43,416 nt of DNA from assembly GCF_015355625.1 (NCBI RefSeq), contig NZ_JACLAF010000019.1, forward strand, positions 1 through 43,416. Reading direction: 5' to 3'. This document shows positions 25,007 to 33,409 of this stretch, piece after piece. A model generated the notes under the pieces. That model had not been told where the DNA came from. It saw only the letters and a program-made list of their open reading frames with translations, and did not search any database. Both the position numbers and the translations under genes were made by a program. The stretch comes from Tamlana sp. I1. GTDB lineage: Bacteria; Bacteroidota; Bacteroidia; Flavobacteriales; Flavobacteriaceae. Position 1 is the stretch's first letter, and each line of letters starts with the position of its first letter.

Positions 25007-25423
25007 TTATTGCGTTTTACAGGGAATTAATTTTTTAATGATATCATCTAAAATGGGGAGGGAAAGGGGTTTGTTAATGTAATTGCTAATTTCTTCAAGA
25101 GCCAACGATCTTTCTTTATCCTTTGGGTTTGAAGAGGTTGTAAGCATTATAATATTAATACTGCTTGTAAATTCTAAGTCTAATTTTCTATAAGCTTCAA
25201 TAAATTCCCAACCATTCATAGCGGGCATATTAATGTCTAGAAAAATAACATCTGGTTTTAAGGCTTTACCTTGAATAGCTAGCTCTAAATATTCCAAGGC
25301 TTCTTTACCACTATTAACGGAGATGATTTCACCAAATTTATTGTGTTTTTTTACAATCTTTTCGTTGTAAAAACTCGTGAATTTATCATCATCTATTAAT
25401 AAAGTTGATCTTACAGATTCCAT
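25007..25423 (-). CDS. Receiver-only response regulator (CheY-like)
   Basis: A 138-residue single receiver domain. The acidic pocket (LLIDDD), phospho-acceptor Asp in VIFLDINMPAMNGWEF, conserved Thr in IIMLTTSS and Lys in YINKPLS are all present, so it should be phosphorylated. There is no output domain, so it must act by protein contact or as a phosphorelay intermediate. It is the first gene of the unit that continues with the TonB receptor and YfiR-kinase. Upstream, the minus strand has TATCCTTG, one base off the -7 consensus. Confidence 0.92.
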   Translation of the reverse strand: MESVRSTLLIDDDKFTSFYNEKIVKKHNKFGEIISVNSGKEALEYLELAIQGKALKPDVIFLDINMPAMNGWEFIEAYRKLDLEFTSSINIIMLTTSSNPKDKERSLALEEISNYINKPLSLPILDDIIKKLIPCKTQ

Positions 25424-25638
25424 TTGGAGGCGAGGGGGTTAAATTATATACAAGGATAATACCTTTTTTTATAGTTTTAACTTAAAGTTGTGATGTGTTT
25501 TTAGGCTTATCGGTTAAGAGTCAAAAATAACGATAAAATGTCGGAACCTATAACTTTTATCGATATTCCTTTAACTCGTGGTAAAGTAAATACTAATTTC
25601 TTTATGTTTTCTAAATTTCAGATTAATAATAAGCGACT

Positions 25639-25646
25639 TATATTTG
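25639..25646 (+). promoter_or_regulatory. mfd promoter -7 box
   Basis: TATATTTG matches TAnnTTTG and lies 25 bases before the GTG start of mfd. Confidence 0.5.
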
Positions 25647-25670
25647 CAGTTCATAAATGAAAATACATAA

Positions 25671-28600
25671 GTGAGTAAATCCATCCTCTCTAAAACCTAC
25701 GCACAGACTTTGCAAACGCAAAATCTGCAAAACGCTATTGCCCAACCTCAGAGTAGAACACATTTAAAAGGCCTTGTAGGGTCTTCTTTTTCCTTTGTGA
25801 TTTCTAGTGTTTTTAACGAGGTTAAAAAGCCTTTTTTATTGGTTTTTGATGATAAAGAAGAAGCAGCACATTATTTAAACGATTTAGAACAACTTTGTGG
25901 CGATAAAGATGTACTGTTTTATCCGGGAAGCTACCGCAGGCCTTACGATATTGAAGAAACCGATAATGCTAATGTTTTATTGCGTGCCGAGGTTTTAAAC
26001 CGAATAAATTCACAAAAAAAACCAGCTATAATTGTTACCTATCCCGATGCGCTTTTTGAGCAAGTTGTAACCCGAAAGGAATTGGAACGTAACACCTTAA
26101 AAGTTGGGGTTAACGATAATTTATCGATAGATTTTGTAAACGAAGTTCTTTTTGAATACCAGTTTAAAAGGGTTGATTTTGTTACCGAACCTGGCGAATT
26201 TTCAGTGCGAGGGGGTATAGTCGATGTCTTTTCATTTTCGCACGACCAACCTTATCGTATCGAATTTTTTGGCGATGAGGTGGATAGCATTCGAACTTTC
26301 GATGTAGAAACCCAGTTGTCTATCGATCAAATCAAGAAAATTAATGTCATTCCCAATGTGGCGAATAAATTAATGCAGGAAAGCAGGCAGAGTTTTTTAA
26401 AATATATCGCTCAAAAAACCGTAGTATGTTTAAAAAATGCGCCTTTAATTTTTTCAAGAATTGACGATTTTTACGAAAAAGCCGAAGCTGCCTTCAAAAC
26501 CCTTTCCGAAGATATAAAACACGCCAAACCCGAAGCTTTATTTTGCAATGCCGAATTATTAAAACGCCAGCTGCTGGATTTTTCAATTATCGAATTTGGT
26601 AATTCTGCGGTGCTATCAAATGGGAATGCTTCAGCGCTAATTGAATACAATACCACACCGCAACCGTCTTTCAACAAACAATTTAATTTGTTAATTGAAG
26701 ATTTAAATACCAATCATAATAAAGGCTACAACAATTTTATTGCCTGTGTAAGCGAGCAGCAAGCCAAACGTTTTCATGATATTTTTGATGATGCCGAGGA
26801 AGAAGTGGCTTATAAAACCATTGTGTTGTCGCTGCACCAAGGATTTATAGATCACGATGCAAAAATCGTATGTTATACCGATCATCAAATTTTTGAGCGT
26901 TATCATAAATTTCACCTTAAAAATGGCTATGCTAAAAAACAAGCCATCACTTTAAAAGAGCTTACAAATTTAGATATTGGCGATTATGTAACCCATATAG
27001 ATCATGGGATTGGACGCTTTGGCGGACTTCAAAAAATAGATGTTGAAGGCAAAAAACAAGAAGCCATTAAGTTGGTTTATGGCGAACGCGATGTGCTGTA
27101 TTTAAGCATTCATTCACTACATAAAATCACGAAGTTTAATGGTAAAGACGGTAAAGCGCCAAAAATCCATAAACTAGGAAGCAATGCCTGGAAAACTTTA
27201 AAACAAAAAACGAAAGCCCGTGTAAAACATGTAGCTTTCAACTTAATAAAACTTTACGCCAAACGTAAAACACAAAAAGGCTATCAATACCATCCTGACA
27301 GTGCGATGCAACACGAATTGGAAGCCTCTTTTATTTACGAAGATACCCCAGACCAAAGTACTGCAACTGCCGATATTAAAACCGATATGGAAAGCGAACG
27401 CCCCATGGATCGCTTGGTTTGTGGTGATGTAGGTTTTGGTAAAACCGAAGTCGCTATTCGAGCAGCTTTTAAGGCTGTAGATAATGGGAAACAAGTGGCT
27501 GTTTTAGTGCCAACCACCATTTTAGCATATCAGCACGCCCGAACTTTTAGGCAACGTTTAAAGGATTTCCCTGTAACAGTAGAGTATGTAAACCGTTTTA
27601 GAACAGCAAAAGAAAAACGCGAAACTTTGGAAGGTTTAGAGCAGGGTAAGGTTGATATCATTATTGGTACCCATCAACTGGTTAATAAAAGTGTAAAATT
27701 TAAAGATTTAGGGCTTCTAATTGTCGATGAAGAACAAAAATTTGGAGTTGCCGTAAAAGAGAAACTAAAAACCATAAAAGACAACGTTGATGTATTAACA
27801 TTAACAGCGACACCTATTCCTAGAACGCTTCAGTTTAGTTTAATGGCTGCTCGCGATTTATCAGTTATCACGACGCCGCCGCCAAACCGATATCCTATTG
27901 AAAGTCATGTGATTCGTTTTGCTGAAGAAACTATTAGGGATGCGGTGAGTTATGAAATTGAGCGTGGCGGACAAATATTCTTTATTCACAACCGTATTGA
28001 AAATATTAAGGAAGTTGCTGGCATGATTCAGCGTTTGGTGCCCGATGCCAAAGTAGGTGTTGGTCATGGTCAAATGGAAGGGAAGAAATTAGAGCAATTA
28101 ATGTTAGCCTTTATGGATGGTGCTTTCGATGTCTTGGTAAGTACCACCATTATTGAAAGCGGATTGGACGTGCCTAATGCCAATACCATTTTTATAAATA
28201 ATGCCAATAATTTTGGATTGAGCGATTTGCACCAAATGCGTGGCCGTGTTGGGCGAAGCAATAAAAAGGCATTTTGTTATTTTATAACACCAGAATATTC
28301 GGCAATGACTGATGATGCCAGAAAACGTATTACCGCTTTAGAGCAGTTTACCGAATTAGGTAGCGGATTTAATATTGCCATGAAAGATTTAGAAATTCGT
28401 GGTGCGGGCGATTTGTTAGGTGGTGAGCAAAGTGGCTTTATGAATGATATTGGTTTTGATACTTATCAGAAAATTTTAAATGAAGCGATTGAAGAACTTA
28501 AAGAAAACGAATTTAAAGATTTGTATGACGAACCCGAAGAAGACAAAATTTATGTAAAAGATGTTACTATCGACACCGATTTTTCACTGCTTTTTCCAGA

Positions 28601-29018
28601 TGATTACATTAATAATATTGCTGAACGATTAAATTTATACACACAGCTAAATAATTTAAAATCGGAAGATGAATTACATATCTTTGAGAAAGAATTAATT
28701 GATCGTTTTGGTGAGTTGCCAAAACAGGTTATCGATTTGTTAAATAGCGTAAAAATAAAGTGGCTGGCTACCAAAATCGGATTTGAAAAAATCATTATGA
28801 AAAAGGGTAAGCTTATCGGTTATTTTATTAACGATCAGCAAAGTAGATTTTACCAAAGTCCTAGTTTTACTAAAGTATTGCAGTTTGTTCAAACACATCC
28901 TAATGCTTGTAAAATGAAAGAAAAACAAACCCGAAATGGTTTAAGATTAATGATAACTTTCGATCAAATAAAAACAGTAAAACAAGCGTTAGAAGCTTTA
29001 AAGCCTATTGTAACATAG
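25671..29018 (+). CDS. mfd: Transcription-repair coupling factor
   Basis: A 1115-residue superfamily 2 translocase that pushes stalled RNA polymerase off damaged DNA and recruits UvrA. Domains in order: UvrB-like N-terminal region (residues 1-330); RNA polymerase interaction domain (about 430-510, DYVTHIDHGIGRFGGLQKI and YGERDVLYLSI); helicase motor with Walker A GDVGFGKTE near residue 584, DEEQ box near 685, TATPIPRTL, and the RGRVGRS motif VI; and the C-terminal TRCF domain that masks UvrA binding. Length is typical. Translation starts at GTG; no better ATG exists, and the promoter box 25 bases upstream supports this start. Confidence 0.97.
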   Translation: MSKSILSKTYAQTLQTQNLQNAIAQPQSRTHLKGLVGSSFSFVISSVFNEVKKPFLLVFDDKEEAAHYLNDLEQLCGDKDVLFYPGSYRRPYDIEETDNANVLLRAEVLNRINSQKKPAIIVTYPDALFEQVVTRKELERNTLKVGVNDNLSIDFVNEVLFEYQFKRVDFVTEPGEFSVRGGIVDVFSFSHDQPYRIEFFGDEVDSIRTFDVETQLSIDQIKKINVIPNVANKLMQESRQSFLKYIAQKTVVCLKNAPLIFSRIDDFYEKAEAAFKTLSEDIKHAKPEALFCNAELLKRQLLDFSIIEFGNSAVLSNGNASALIEYNTTPQPSFNKQFNLLIEDLNTNHNKGYNNFIACVSEQQAKRFHDIFDDAEEEVAYKTIVLSLHQGFIDHDAKIVCYTDHQIFERYHKFHLKNGYAKKQAITLKELTNLDIGDYVTHIDHGIGRFGGLQKIDVEGKKQEAIKLVYGERDVLYLSIHSLHKITKFNGKDGKAPKIHKLGSNAWKTLKQKTKARVKHVAFNLIKLYAKRKTQKGYQYHPDSAMQHELEASFIYEDTPDQSTATADIKTDMESERPMDRLVCGDVGFGKTEVAIRAAFKAVDNGKQVAVLVPTTILAYQHARTFRQRLKDFPVTVEYVNRFRTAKEKRETLEGLEQGKVDIIIGTHQLVNKSVKFKDLGLLIVDEEQKFGVAVKEKLKTIKDNVDVLTLTATPIPRTLQFSLMAARDLSVITTPPPNRYPIESHVIRFAEETIRDAVSYEIERGGQIFFIHNRIENIKEVAGMIQRLVPDAKVGVGHGQMEGKKLEQLMLAFMDGAFDVLVSTTIIESGLDVPNANTIFINNANNFGLSDLHQMRGRVGRSNKKAFCYFITPEYSAMTDDARKRITALEQFTELGSGFNIAMKDLEIRGAGDLLGGEQSGFMNDIGFDTYQKILNEAIEELKENEFKDLYDEPEEDKIYVKDVTIDTDFSLLFPDDYINNIAERLNLYTQLNNLKSEDELHIFEKELIDRFGELPKQVIDLLNSVKIKWLATKIGFEKIIMKKGKLIGYFINDQQSRFYQSPSFTKVLQFVQTHPNACKMKEKQTRNGLRLMITFDQIKTVKQALEALKPIVT

Positions 29019-29062
29019 GTTTTTAATGCCTAATAAAAATTCCCTTAAACGAAGGCACCCAA

Positions 29063-30418
29063 ATGAATAAGATTATAATTTTGAAACCTTTCTTTTTTTT
29101 AGCATTAATTTTTCCATCGCTGCTTTTAGCTCAACATACCATAAAAGGGGTGTTTACTCCAGCAGCAGATTATAACATCGCTTTGTTGTATAAGGTTAAT
29201 CCGGTTATTTCAGATTATGTGACTAGCGCAGAAATTCAAAAAGACGGAAGTTTTAAGTTTCAGCTAGATTCTACTGCTACAAAAGGGATGTATCGTTTGG
29301 TGTATGCCATTCCTCAAGAAGATTATAATTTCGATATTATTTATAATGGGAAAGAAGATGTCGAGCTTAAGTTTAATTCCGAAACAGGCGTTAAATTTCA
29401 AAAGTCGAACGAAAATAAATTATTAGCCTCTTACCACAACAGCATGTCTATGGTGATTCATAGTATTAGCAATTATTATAAAAGTGAAACAAAGGATACA
29501 ACAGCATTAAAAGCCATTTTTAAGACTCAAAAAGAGACTCAGTCAAATTTTGAAAATGCAGCTAAAGGCACCATCGCTTTACATTTTATAAAGGCAAATA
29601 AACCTTTTGTGCCTGCTAAAGCGTTAACCGCTAGCAATTACATTAATAAGCTTAAGGAGCATTATTTTGATTATGTTGATTTTAAAAATCCTACGCTTCA
29701 AAGTTCTAGTTTTCTTGAAGAAAAAATGCTGAGTTATGTTTTTGGAATGACCTCTAAAAATTTAGATGAAATTTCAAATTATAAAGCCAATATCGATGTG
29801 GTTTATAAGGCCATGAAAACGGCGCCTAATGAAGTTAAACGCAGTTTATTATTTGATTTGTGGCAAGAAATGGCCGATTTAAAACTAGAACCTGTTGCGA
29901 ATTATATTTCTACAACCTACTTAAACGATGTGGCTAAGGCACTAAATGACAACGAGCTTTTGGCTGCCTTAAAATTGTATAAAAATATCTCTAACGGAAA
30001 TAAAGCTCCAGATTTCACACTCACCGTTAAGGAACAAGATAAAAAAATCACTAAAAAATTAAGCGAATTAAATGGCGCCGAAAATTATATTATTGTTTTT
30101 TGGAGCAGTACTTGTTCGCATTGTTTAGATGAAATTCCGCAGTTAAAAGCCTTTATCGATTCGGAAGAAAAGGGAAAAATAAAAGTGATTGCTATTGGTT
30201 TAGAAGAAGCCGAAGACTTAGAAGGTTGGAAGGCTCAAACTAAAAAATATCCTGAATTTATTCATGTTTACGGAAAAGGAAAATGGGACAACACGATTAG
30301 CGATGCTTATGGGGTTACTGCAACACCAACCTATTTTATTCTGAACAAGAACAAAGAAATTATTGATAAACCCGATCATATTGACGATTTAATGATGTTT
30401 TTTGAGGGGGAAGAATAA
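29063..30418 (+). CDS. TlpA-like periplasmic thiol-disulfide oxidoreductase
   Basis: A 451-residue secreted protein with a signal peptide (MNKIIILKPFFFLALIFPSLLLA). The first 310 residues are a beta-rich then helical region typical of Bacteroidota TlpA/DUF4369-type proteins, with no catalytic motif. The C-terminal 140 residues are a thioredoxin fold with the redox motif CSHC near residues 351-354 in VFWSSTCSHCLDEIPQL and the cis-Pro in GVTATPTYFIL. It should reduce or isomerise disulfides in the periplasm, for example in cytochrome or metal-protein maturation. It starts 44 bases after mfd and its stop is 21 bases from that of the convergent yraN. Confidence 0.88.
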   Translation: MNKIIILKPFFFLALIFPSLLLAQHTIKGVFTPAADYNIALLYKVNPVISDYVTSAEIQKDGSFKFQLDSTATKGMYRLVYAIPQEDYNFDIIYNGKEDVELKFNSETGVKFQKSNENKLLASYHNSMSMVIHSISNYYKSETKDTTALKAIFKTQKETQSNFENAAKGTIALHFIKANKPFVPAKALTASNYINKLKEHYFDYVDFKNPTLQSSSFLEEKMLSYVFGMTSKNLDEISNYKANIDVVYKAMKTAPNEVKRSLLFDLWQEMADLKLEPVANYISTTYLNDVAKALNDNELLAALKLYKNISNGNKAPDFTLTVKEQDKKITKKLSELNGAENYIIVFWSSTCSHCLDEIPQLKAFIDSEEKGKIKVIAIGLEEAEDLEGWKAQTKKYPEFIHVYGKGKWDNTISDAYGVTATPTYFILNKNKEIIDKPDHIDDLMMFFEGEE

Positions 30419-30439
30419 GAAAGCTTAATTTTCGAGTAA

Positions 30440-30799
30440 TCAAAAATGATAAAAAGCATCTTCTAAATGCTCTATTTTGAATGTTTTGTCGGTTCTTACA
30501 ATGGCAATAATATCAAAACGAACTTCTACATCTAAATCGTTATTTATAACATAAGCATCAACCGCTTTAACTAAACGCTGAATTTGCTTGGGTTTTACAA
30601 AGTCTTGCGGATTTCCAAAATCGGCTGTCGAGCGTGTTTTTACTTCAACAATAGCGAGTGTGTCTTTTAACGCGGCTATAATATCAACTTCAGCTTTTTC
30701 AAACCTGTAGTTGCGTTCTTTAATCGTGTAGCCTTTTTTCAGAAGAAAATTAACCGCAAGATCTTCGCCTTTTTTTCCAAGTTCGTTGTGTTTTGCCAT
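30440..30799 (-). CDS. yraN: YraN family protein (UPF0102 endonuclease-like)
   Basis: A 119-residue protein of the UPF0102 family, with a restriction-endonuclease-like fold. Diagnostic stretches are HNELGKKGEDLAVNFLLKKGY at the start, AEVDIIA with the active-site Asp, and VEVKTRS with the Glu-x-Lys pair. The fold predicts a nuclease or resolvase-like activity, but the role of YraN is not established. The frame is open to 30847, but the ATG at 30799 starts at the family's usual N-terminus and gives the usual length. The DtxR operator at 30879-30902 lies between this gene and the divergent dtxR-like gene. Confidence 0.88.
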   Translation of the reverse strand: MAKHNELGKKGEDLAVNFLLKKGYTIKERNYRFEKAEVDIIAALKDTLAIVEVKTRSTADFGNPQDFVKPKQIQRLVKAVDAYVINNDLDVEVRFDIIAIVRTDKTFKIEHLEDAFYHF

Positions 30800-30878
30800 G
30801 TAGTAAATGTAAGAAAAATATTCTTTTGTTGTTTTTTGATTTTCCATTTCAATTTTACTTAGAATATTATGAGTTGCT

Positions 30879-30902
30879 ATTTTTTAGTCTTATCTAAAAA
30901 TA
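30879..30902. promoter_or_regulatory. Candidate DtxR-type operator (copy 1)
   Basis: TTTTTAGTCTTATCTAAAAA at 30881-30900 is a palindrome with TTTTTAG/CTAAAAA half-sites and a 6-base spacer. The same sequence, reverse-complemented and differing by one end base, lies upstream of the TonB receptor at 37288-37307. It is centred about 40 bases upstream of the -7 box of the dtxR-like gene (autoregulation), and about 90 bases upstream of the divergent yraN start. Confidence 0.7.
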
Positions 30903-30926
30903 TTTTTAACACCTATTGAAATTTTG

Positions 30927-30934
30927 TATATTTG
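30927..30934 (+). promoter_or_regulatory. Promoter -7 box of the dtxR-feo operon
   Basis: TATATTTG matches TAnnTTTG and sits 16 bases before the chosen ATG at 30951. It rules out the longer frame starting at 30924, which would begin inside the promoter. Confidence 0.6.
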
Positions 30935-30950
30935 CCTGTATTTTAATGTT

Positions 30951-31604
30951 ATGGTTACACTATCTGAAGAAAATTATTTAAAGGCAATTTACCATTTAGG
31001 GAAACAAGGCACTGTTGCTGTAAGTACCAATGCTATTGCCGAAAAAATTGAGTCTAAAGCATCATCGGTTACCGATATGATAAAGAAATTGGCAGAGAAA
31101 AAATTAGCCAATTATATAAAATATCAAGGCGTTACCTTAACCGAAGCAGGAAGGTTGGCTGCTGCTTTAGTGATTAGAAAACACAGACTGTGGGAAGTGT
31201 TTTTAGTTGAAAAACTAAACTTTTCATGGGATGAGGTTCACGATGTTGCCGAACAGTTAGAGCATATAAAATCGCTAAAATTAGTAAATGAGTTGGATGC
31301 TTTATTAGGCTTTCCAACACACGACCCGCACGGCGATCCCATTCCAGATAAAGAAGGAAATTATTCGCCATTAAAAAGTGTGAATATTTTAGAGTTGAAA
31401 CCAGGAGATGAGGGGGTTTTAGCTCAGGTTAAAGATTCTTCAGACGTCTTTTTAAAATACCTTAACAAGAATAATTTAGCACTAGGAGACCAGATCAAGG
31501 TTTTAGATTTTGAACCTTTTGATAACTCATTAACCATTGAAACAACATCCCGAAAGATGATTATTTCTAGTGAAGTTGCTAAAAATTTATATATAAGTTT
31601 ATAA
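30951..31604 (+). CDS. DtxR-family metal-dependent transcriptional repressor
   Basis: A 217-residue repressor with three domains. The winged helix (about 1-65) has SEENYLKAIYHL and SKASSVTDMIKKLAEK. The metal/dimerisation domain (about 66-140) has HRLWEVFLVEKL, HDVAEQLEHIKS and HDPHGDPIP. The C-terminal SH3/FeoA-like domain has LELKPGDEGVLAQV. Aligned by eye, the site that is Asp8 in MntR and Met10 in DtxR is Asn here and the MntR Glu11 position is Lys, so this is not a classic MntR and metal specificity is open (iron or manganese). It leads the operon: the next gene starts in a TAATG overlap. A palindromic operator upstream suggests autoregulation. Confidence 0.93.
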   Translation: MVTLSEENYLKAIYHLGKQGTVAVSTNAIAEKIESKASSVTDMIKKLAEKKLANYIKYQGVTLTEAGRLAAALVIRKHRLWEVFLVEKLNFSWDEVHDVAEQLEHIKSLKLVNELDALLGFPTHDPHGDPIPDKEGNYSPLKSVNILELKPGDEGVLAQVKDSSDVFLKYLNKNNLALGDQIKVLDFEPFDNSLTIETTSRKMIISSEVAKNLYISL

Positions 31605-32629
31605 TGATGAATAACTACAATCCCATAGCGGCACTGGCCATTTTCTTTATTATTGTGGGCTTGATATATGTTTTTTTCAGGCCTGTAAAAGGTTGGTTTT
31701 GGTTGCTTCAGAAGAATTTTAAAAGCAACGAGAAGGTTATTATTGAAGATGTTTTAAAACAGCTTTATCATTTTGAGAATTCAGATAATAAAGTGGATAT
31801 GAAAACATTGGTGCAAGTGCTCGATTTTAATAACAGCCGTATTGTTGAAGCCATAAAAAAAATGACGATAAACGATTTAATTTATTTTGAATCGGATATC
31901 TTAAAACTCACCGAAAAAGGTCGAGATTATGCCTTGCGTATTGTTCGTGTGCACCGGCTTTGGGAACGTTATTTGGCCGATAAAACAGGCTTCAATAAAA
32001 ATGAATGGCATGACCGCGCCGAATTAATGGAACATAAACTGTCTCATGATGATGCTGAAGCGCTTTCGGCACAATTGGGAAATCCTAAATTCGATCCGCA
32101 TGGCGACCCCATTCCAACACGAACAGGAAAAATAGCGCAAGTTAATGGTGTGGAATTACCACGTTTACCGGTTGGTGCTGTTGGTAAAATCACGCATATT
32201 GAAGATGAGCCCGATATTATTTATAAGCAAATATTAGCCGAAAACATCCATATGGGATCCTTGCTTAAAGTGATTGAAAATAATTCGACACGAATTGTTT
32301 TTAGGTCGGAAGGCGAAGAGTTTAAGTTAGCGCCCATTGTAGCGGCAAATTTAACGGTAGCGGTTATCGAGAAAGAAGTGGTTATTGAAGATAATATCGC
32401 TCGATTATCCAGCTTAGAAGAACATGAAACCGCTAAAATTATTGGGATTTCTAGAGAGAGTAGAGGCGAAAGCCGAAGACGATTATTGGATCTTGGTTTT
32501 GTAAAAGGAGCTTCTGTGAGTATCGATTTGGTTAATCCGCTAGGGCAACCCAATGCCTATTTAATTAAAGGCACTTCCATTGCTTTGCGAAACGACCAAG
32601 CAGCAAAAATCCTTATTAAAAAAGATTAA
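31604..32629 (+). CDS. Membrane-anchored DtxR-like protein fused to FeoA-like domains
   Basis: A 341-residue protein with an unusual order. One transmembrane helix (about residues 8-27, AALAIFFIIVGLIYVFF) is followed by a winged-helix region (about 40-105), a DtxR metal/dimerisation domain (about 110-172, VRVHRLWERYLADKTGF, MEHKLSHDDAEAL, KFDPHGDPIP), a first SH3/FeoA-like domain (about 185-255) and a second one at the C-terminus (about 268-341, LLDLGFVKGASVSIDLVNPLG, typical of FeoA). It overlaps the repressor gene and precedes the FeoB GTPase gene by three bases. It may be the FeoA partner of this split transporter and a local metal sensor. Whether the tethered winged helix binds DNA is unknown. 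Confidence 0.88.
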   Translation: MMNNYNPIAALAIFFIIVGLIYVFFRPVKGWFWLLQKNFKSNEKVIIEDVLKQLYHFENSDNKVDMKTLVQVLDFNNSRIVEAIKKMTINDLIYFESDILKLTEKGRDYALRIVRVHRLWERYLADKTGFNKNEWHDRAELMEHKLSHDDAEALSAQLGNPKFDPHGDPIPTRTGKIAQVNGVELPRLPVGAVGKITHIEDEPDIIYKQILAENIHMGSLLKVIENNSTRIVFRSEGEEFKLAPIVAANLTVAVIEKEVVIEDNIARLSSLEEHETAKIIGISRESRGESRRRLLDLGFVKGASVSIDLVNPLGQPNAYLIKGTSIALRNDQAAKILIKKD

Positions 32630-32632
32630 ATT

Positions 32633-33397
32633 ATGGAACCTAAAGTAAATACAGCTTGCGAAACTTGTTCTCATTTTAATAAAGAGGGTTTAAAGAAATT
32701 GGGAATTCAAACCGATAATTTCGATTTTGTTGTGGCATTAGCAGGAAATCCAAACACAGGAAAAAGTACTGTTTTTAATGCTTTAACAGGACTGCGACAA
32801 CACACAGGGAATTGGCCGGGAAAAACCGTAGTGCGTGCCGAAGGTGGTTTCGAGTACAATACCAATAAATATAAACTGGTTGATTTGCCAGGAACTTATT
32901 CTTTACTTTCCACTTCGGAAGATGAGGCTGCTGCACGTGATTTTATTCTCTTCGGAAAACCCGATGTGACCATTATAGTTGTGGATGCTAATCGACTAGA
33001 ACGCAACTTAAATTTAGTACTTCAAATATTAGAGATTACCGATAAAGCTGTTTTGTGTTTAAACTTAATGGACGAAGCCAAACGAAATAAAGTTGACATC
33101 GATGTTAGAACGCTGTCCAGAGATTTAGGGATTCCCGTGGTGCCTGCAAGTGCTAGGTTTAATCAAGGGATTCCAGAATTAATTCAAACGGTGAGTGAAA
33201 TTGCTAGCGGACAAATTGTTTGTAAGCCACATCGCATAAAAAATGTGCCAGAAAACATTGAAAAAGCCGTAAAAACTTTAACGGCCGAAATAGAAAAAGA
33301 ATTTCCAAACATTCCAAACAGCCGTTGGATTGCTTTTCGTTTGTTAGAAGGCGATAAAGAAATTATTAAGGCTTTAAAATCGGGAGAATTTGTGTAA
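32633..33397 (+). CDS. feoB: FeoB N-terminal GTPase subunit (split FeoB)
   Basis: A 254-residue protein equal to the cytosolic part of FeoB. A 30-residue lead carries Cys9-x2-Cys12-x-His14, a possible metal ligand set not typical of FeoB. The G domain has G1 GNPNTGKST (38-46), G3 DLPGTYSL, G4 NLMDEA and G5 SAR. A helical GDP-dissociation-inhibitor region follows ([16 protein letters not shown] to the end). In FeoB this unit gates the membrane pore. The gene stops at TAA 33395-33397; after four sense codons the same frame continues into the permease ATG at 33410. The two together have 730 codons, the size of a normal single-chain FeoB. Confidence 0.93.
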   Translation: MEPKVNTACETCSHFNKEGLKKLGIQTDNFDFVVALAGNPNTGKSTVFNALTGLRQHTGNWPGKTVVRAEGGFEYNTNKYKLVDLPGTYSLLSTSEDEAAARDFILFGKPDVTIIVVDANRLERNLNLVLQILEITDKAVLCLNLMDEAKRNKVDIDVRTLSRDLGIPVVPASARFNQGIPELIQTVSEIASGQIVCKPHRIKNVPENIEKAVKTLTAEIEKEFPNIPNSRWIAFRLLEGDKEIIKALKSGEFV

Positions 33398-33409
33398 TGC
33401 TTCAAGACT

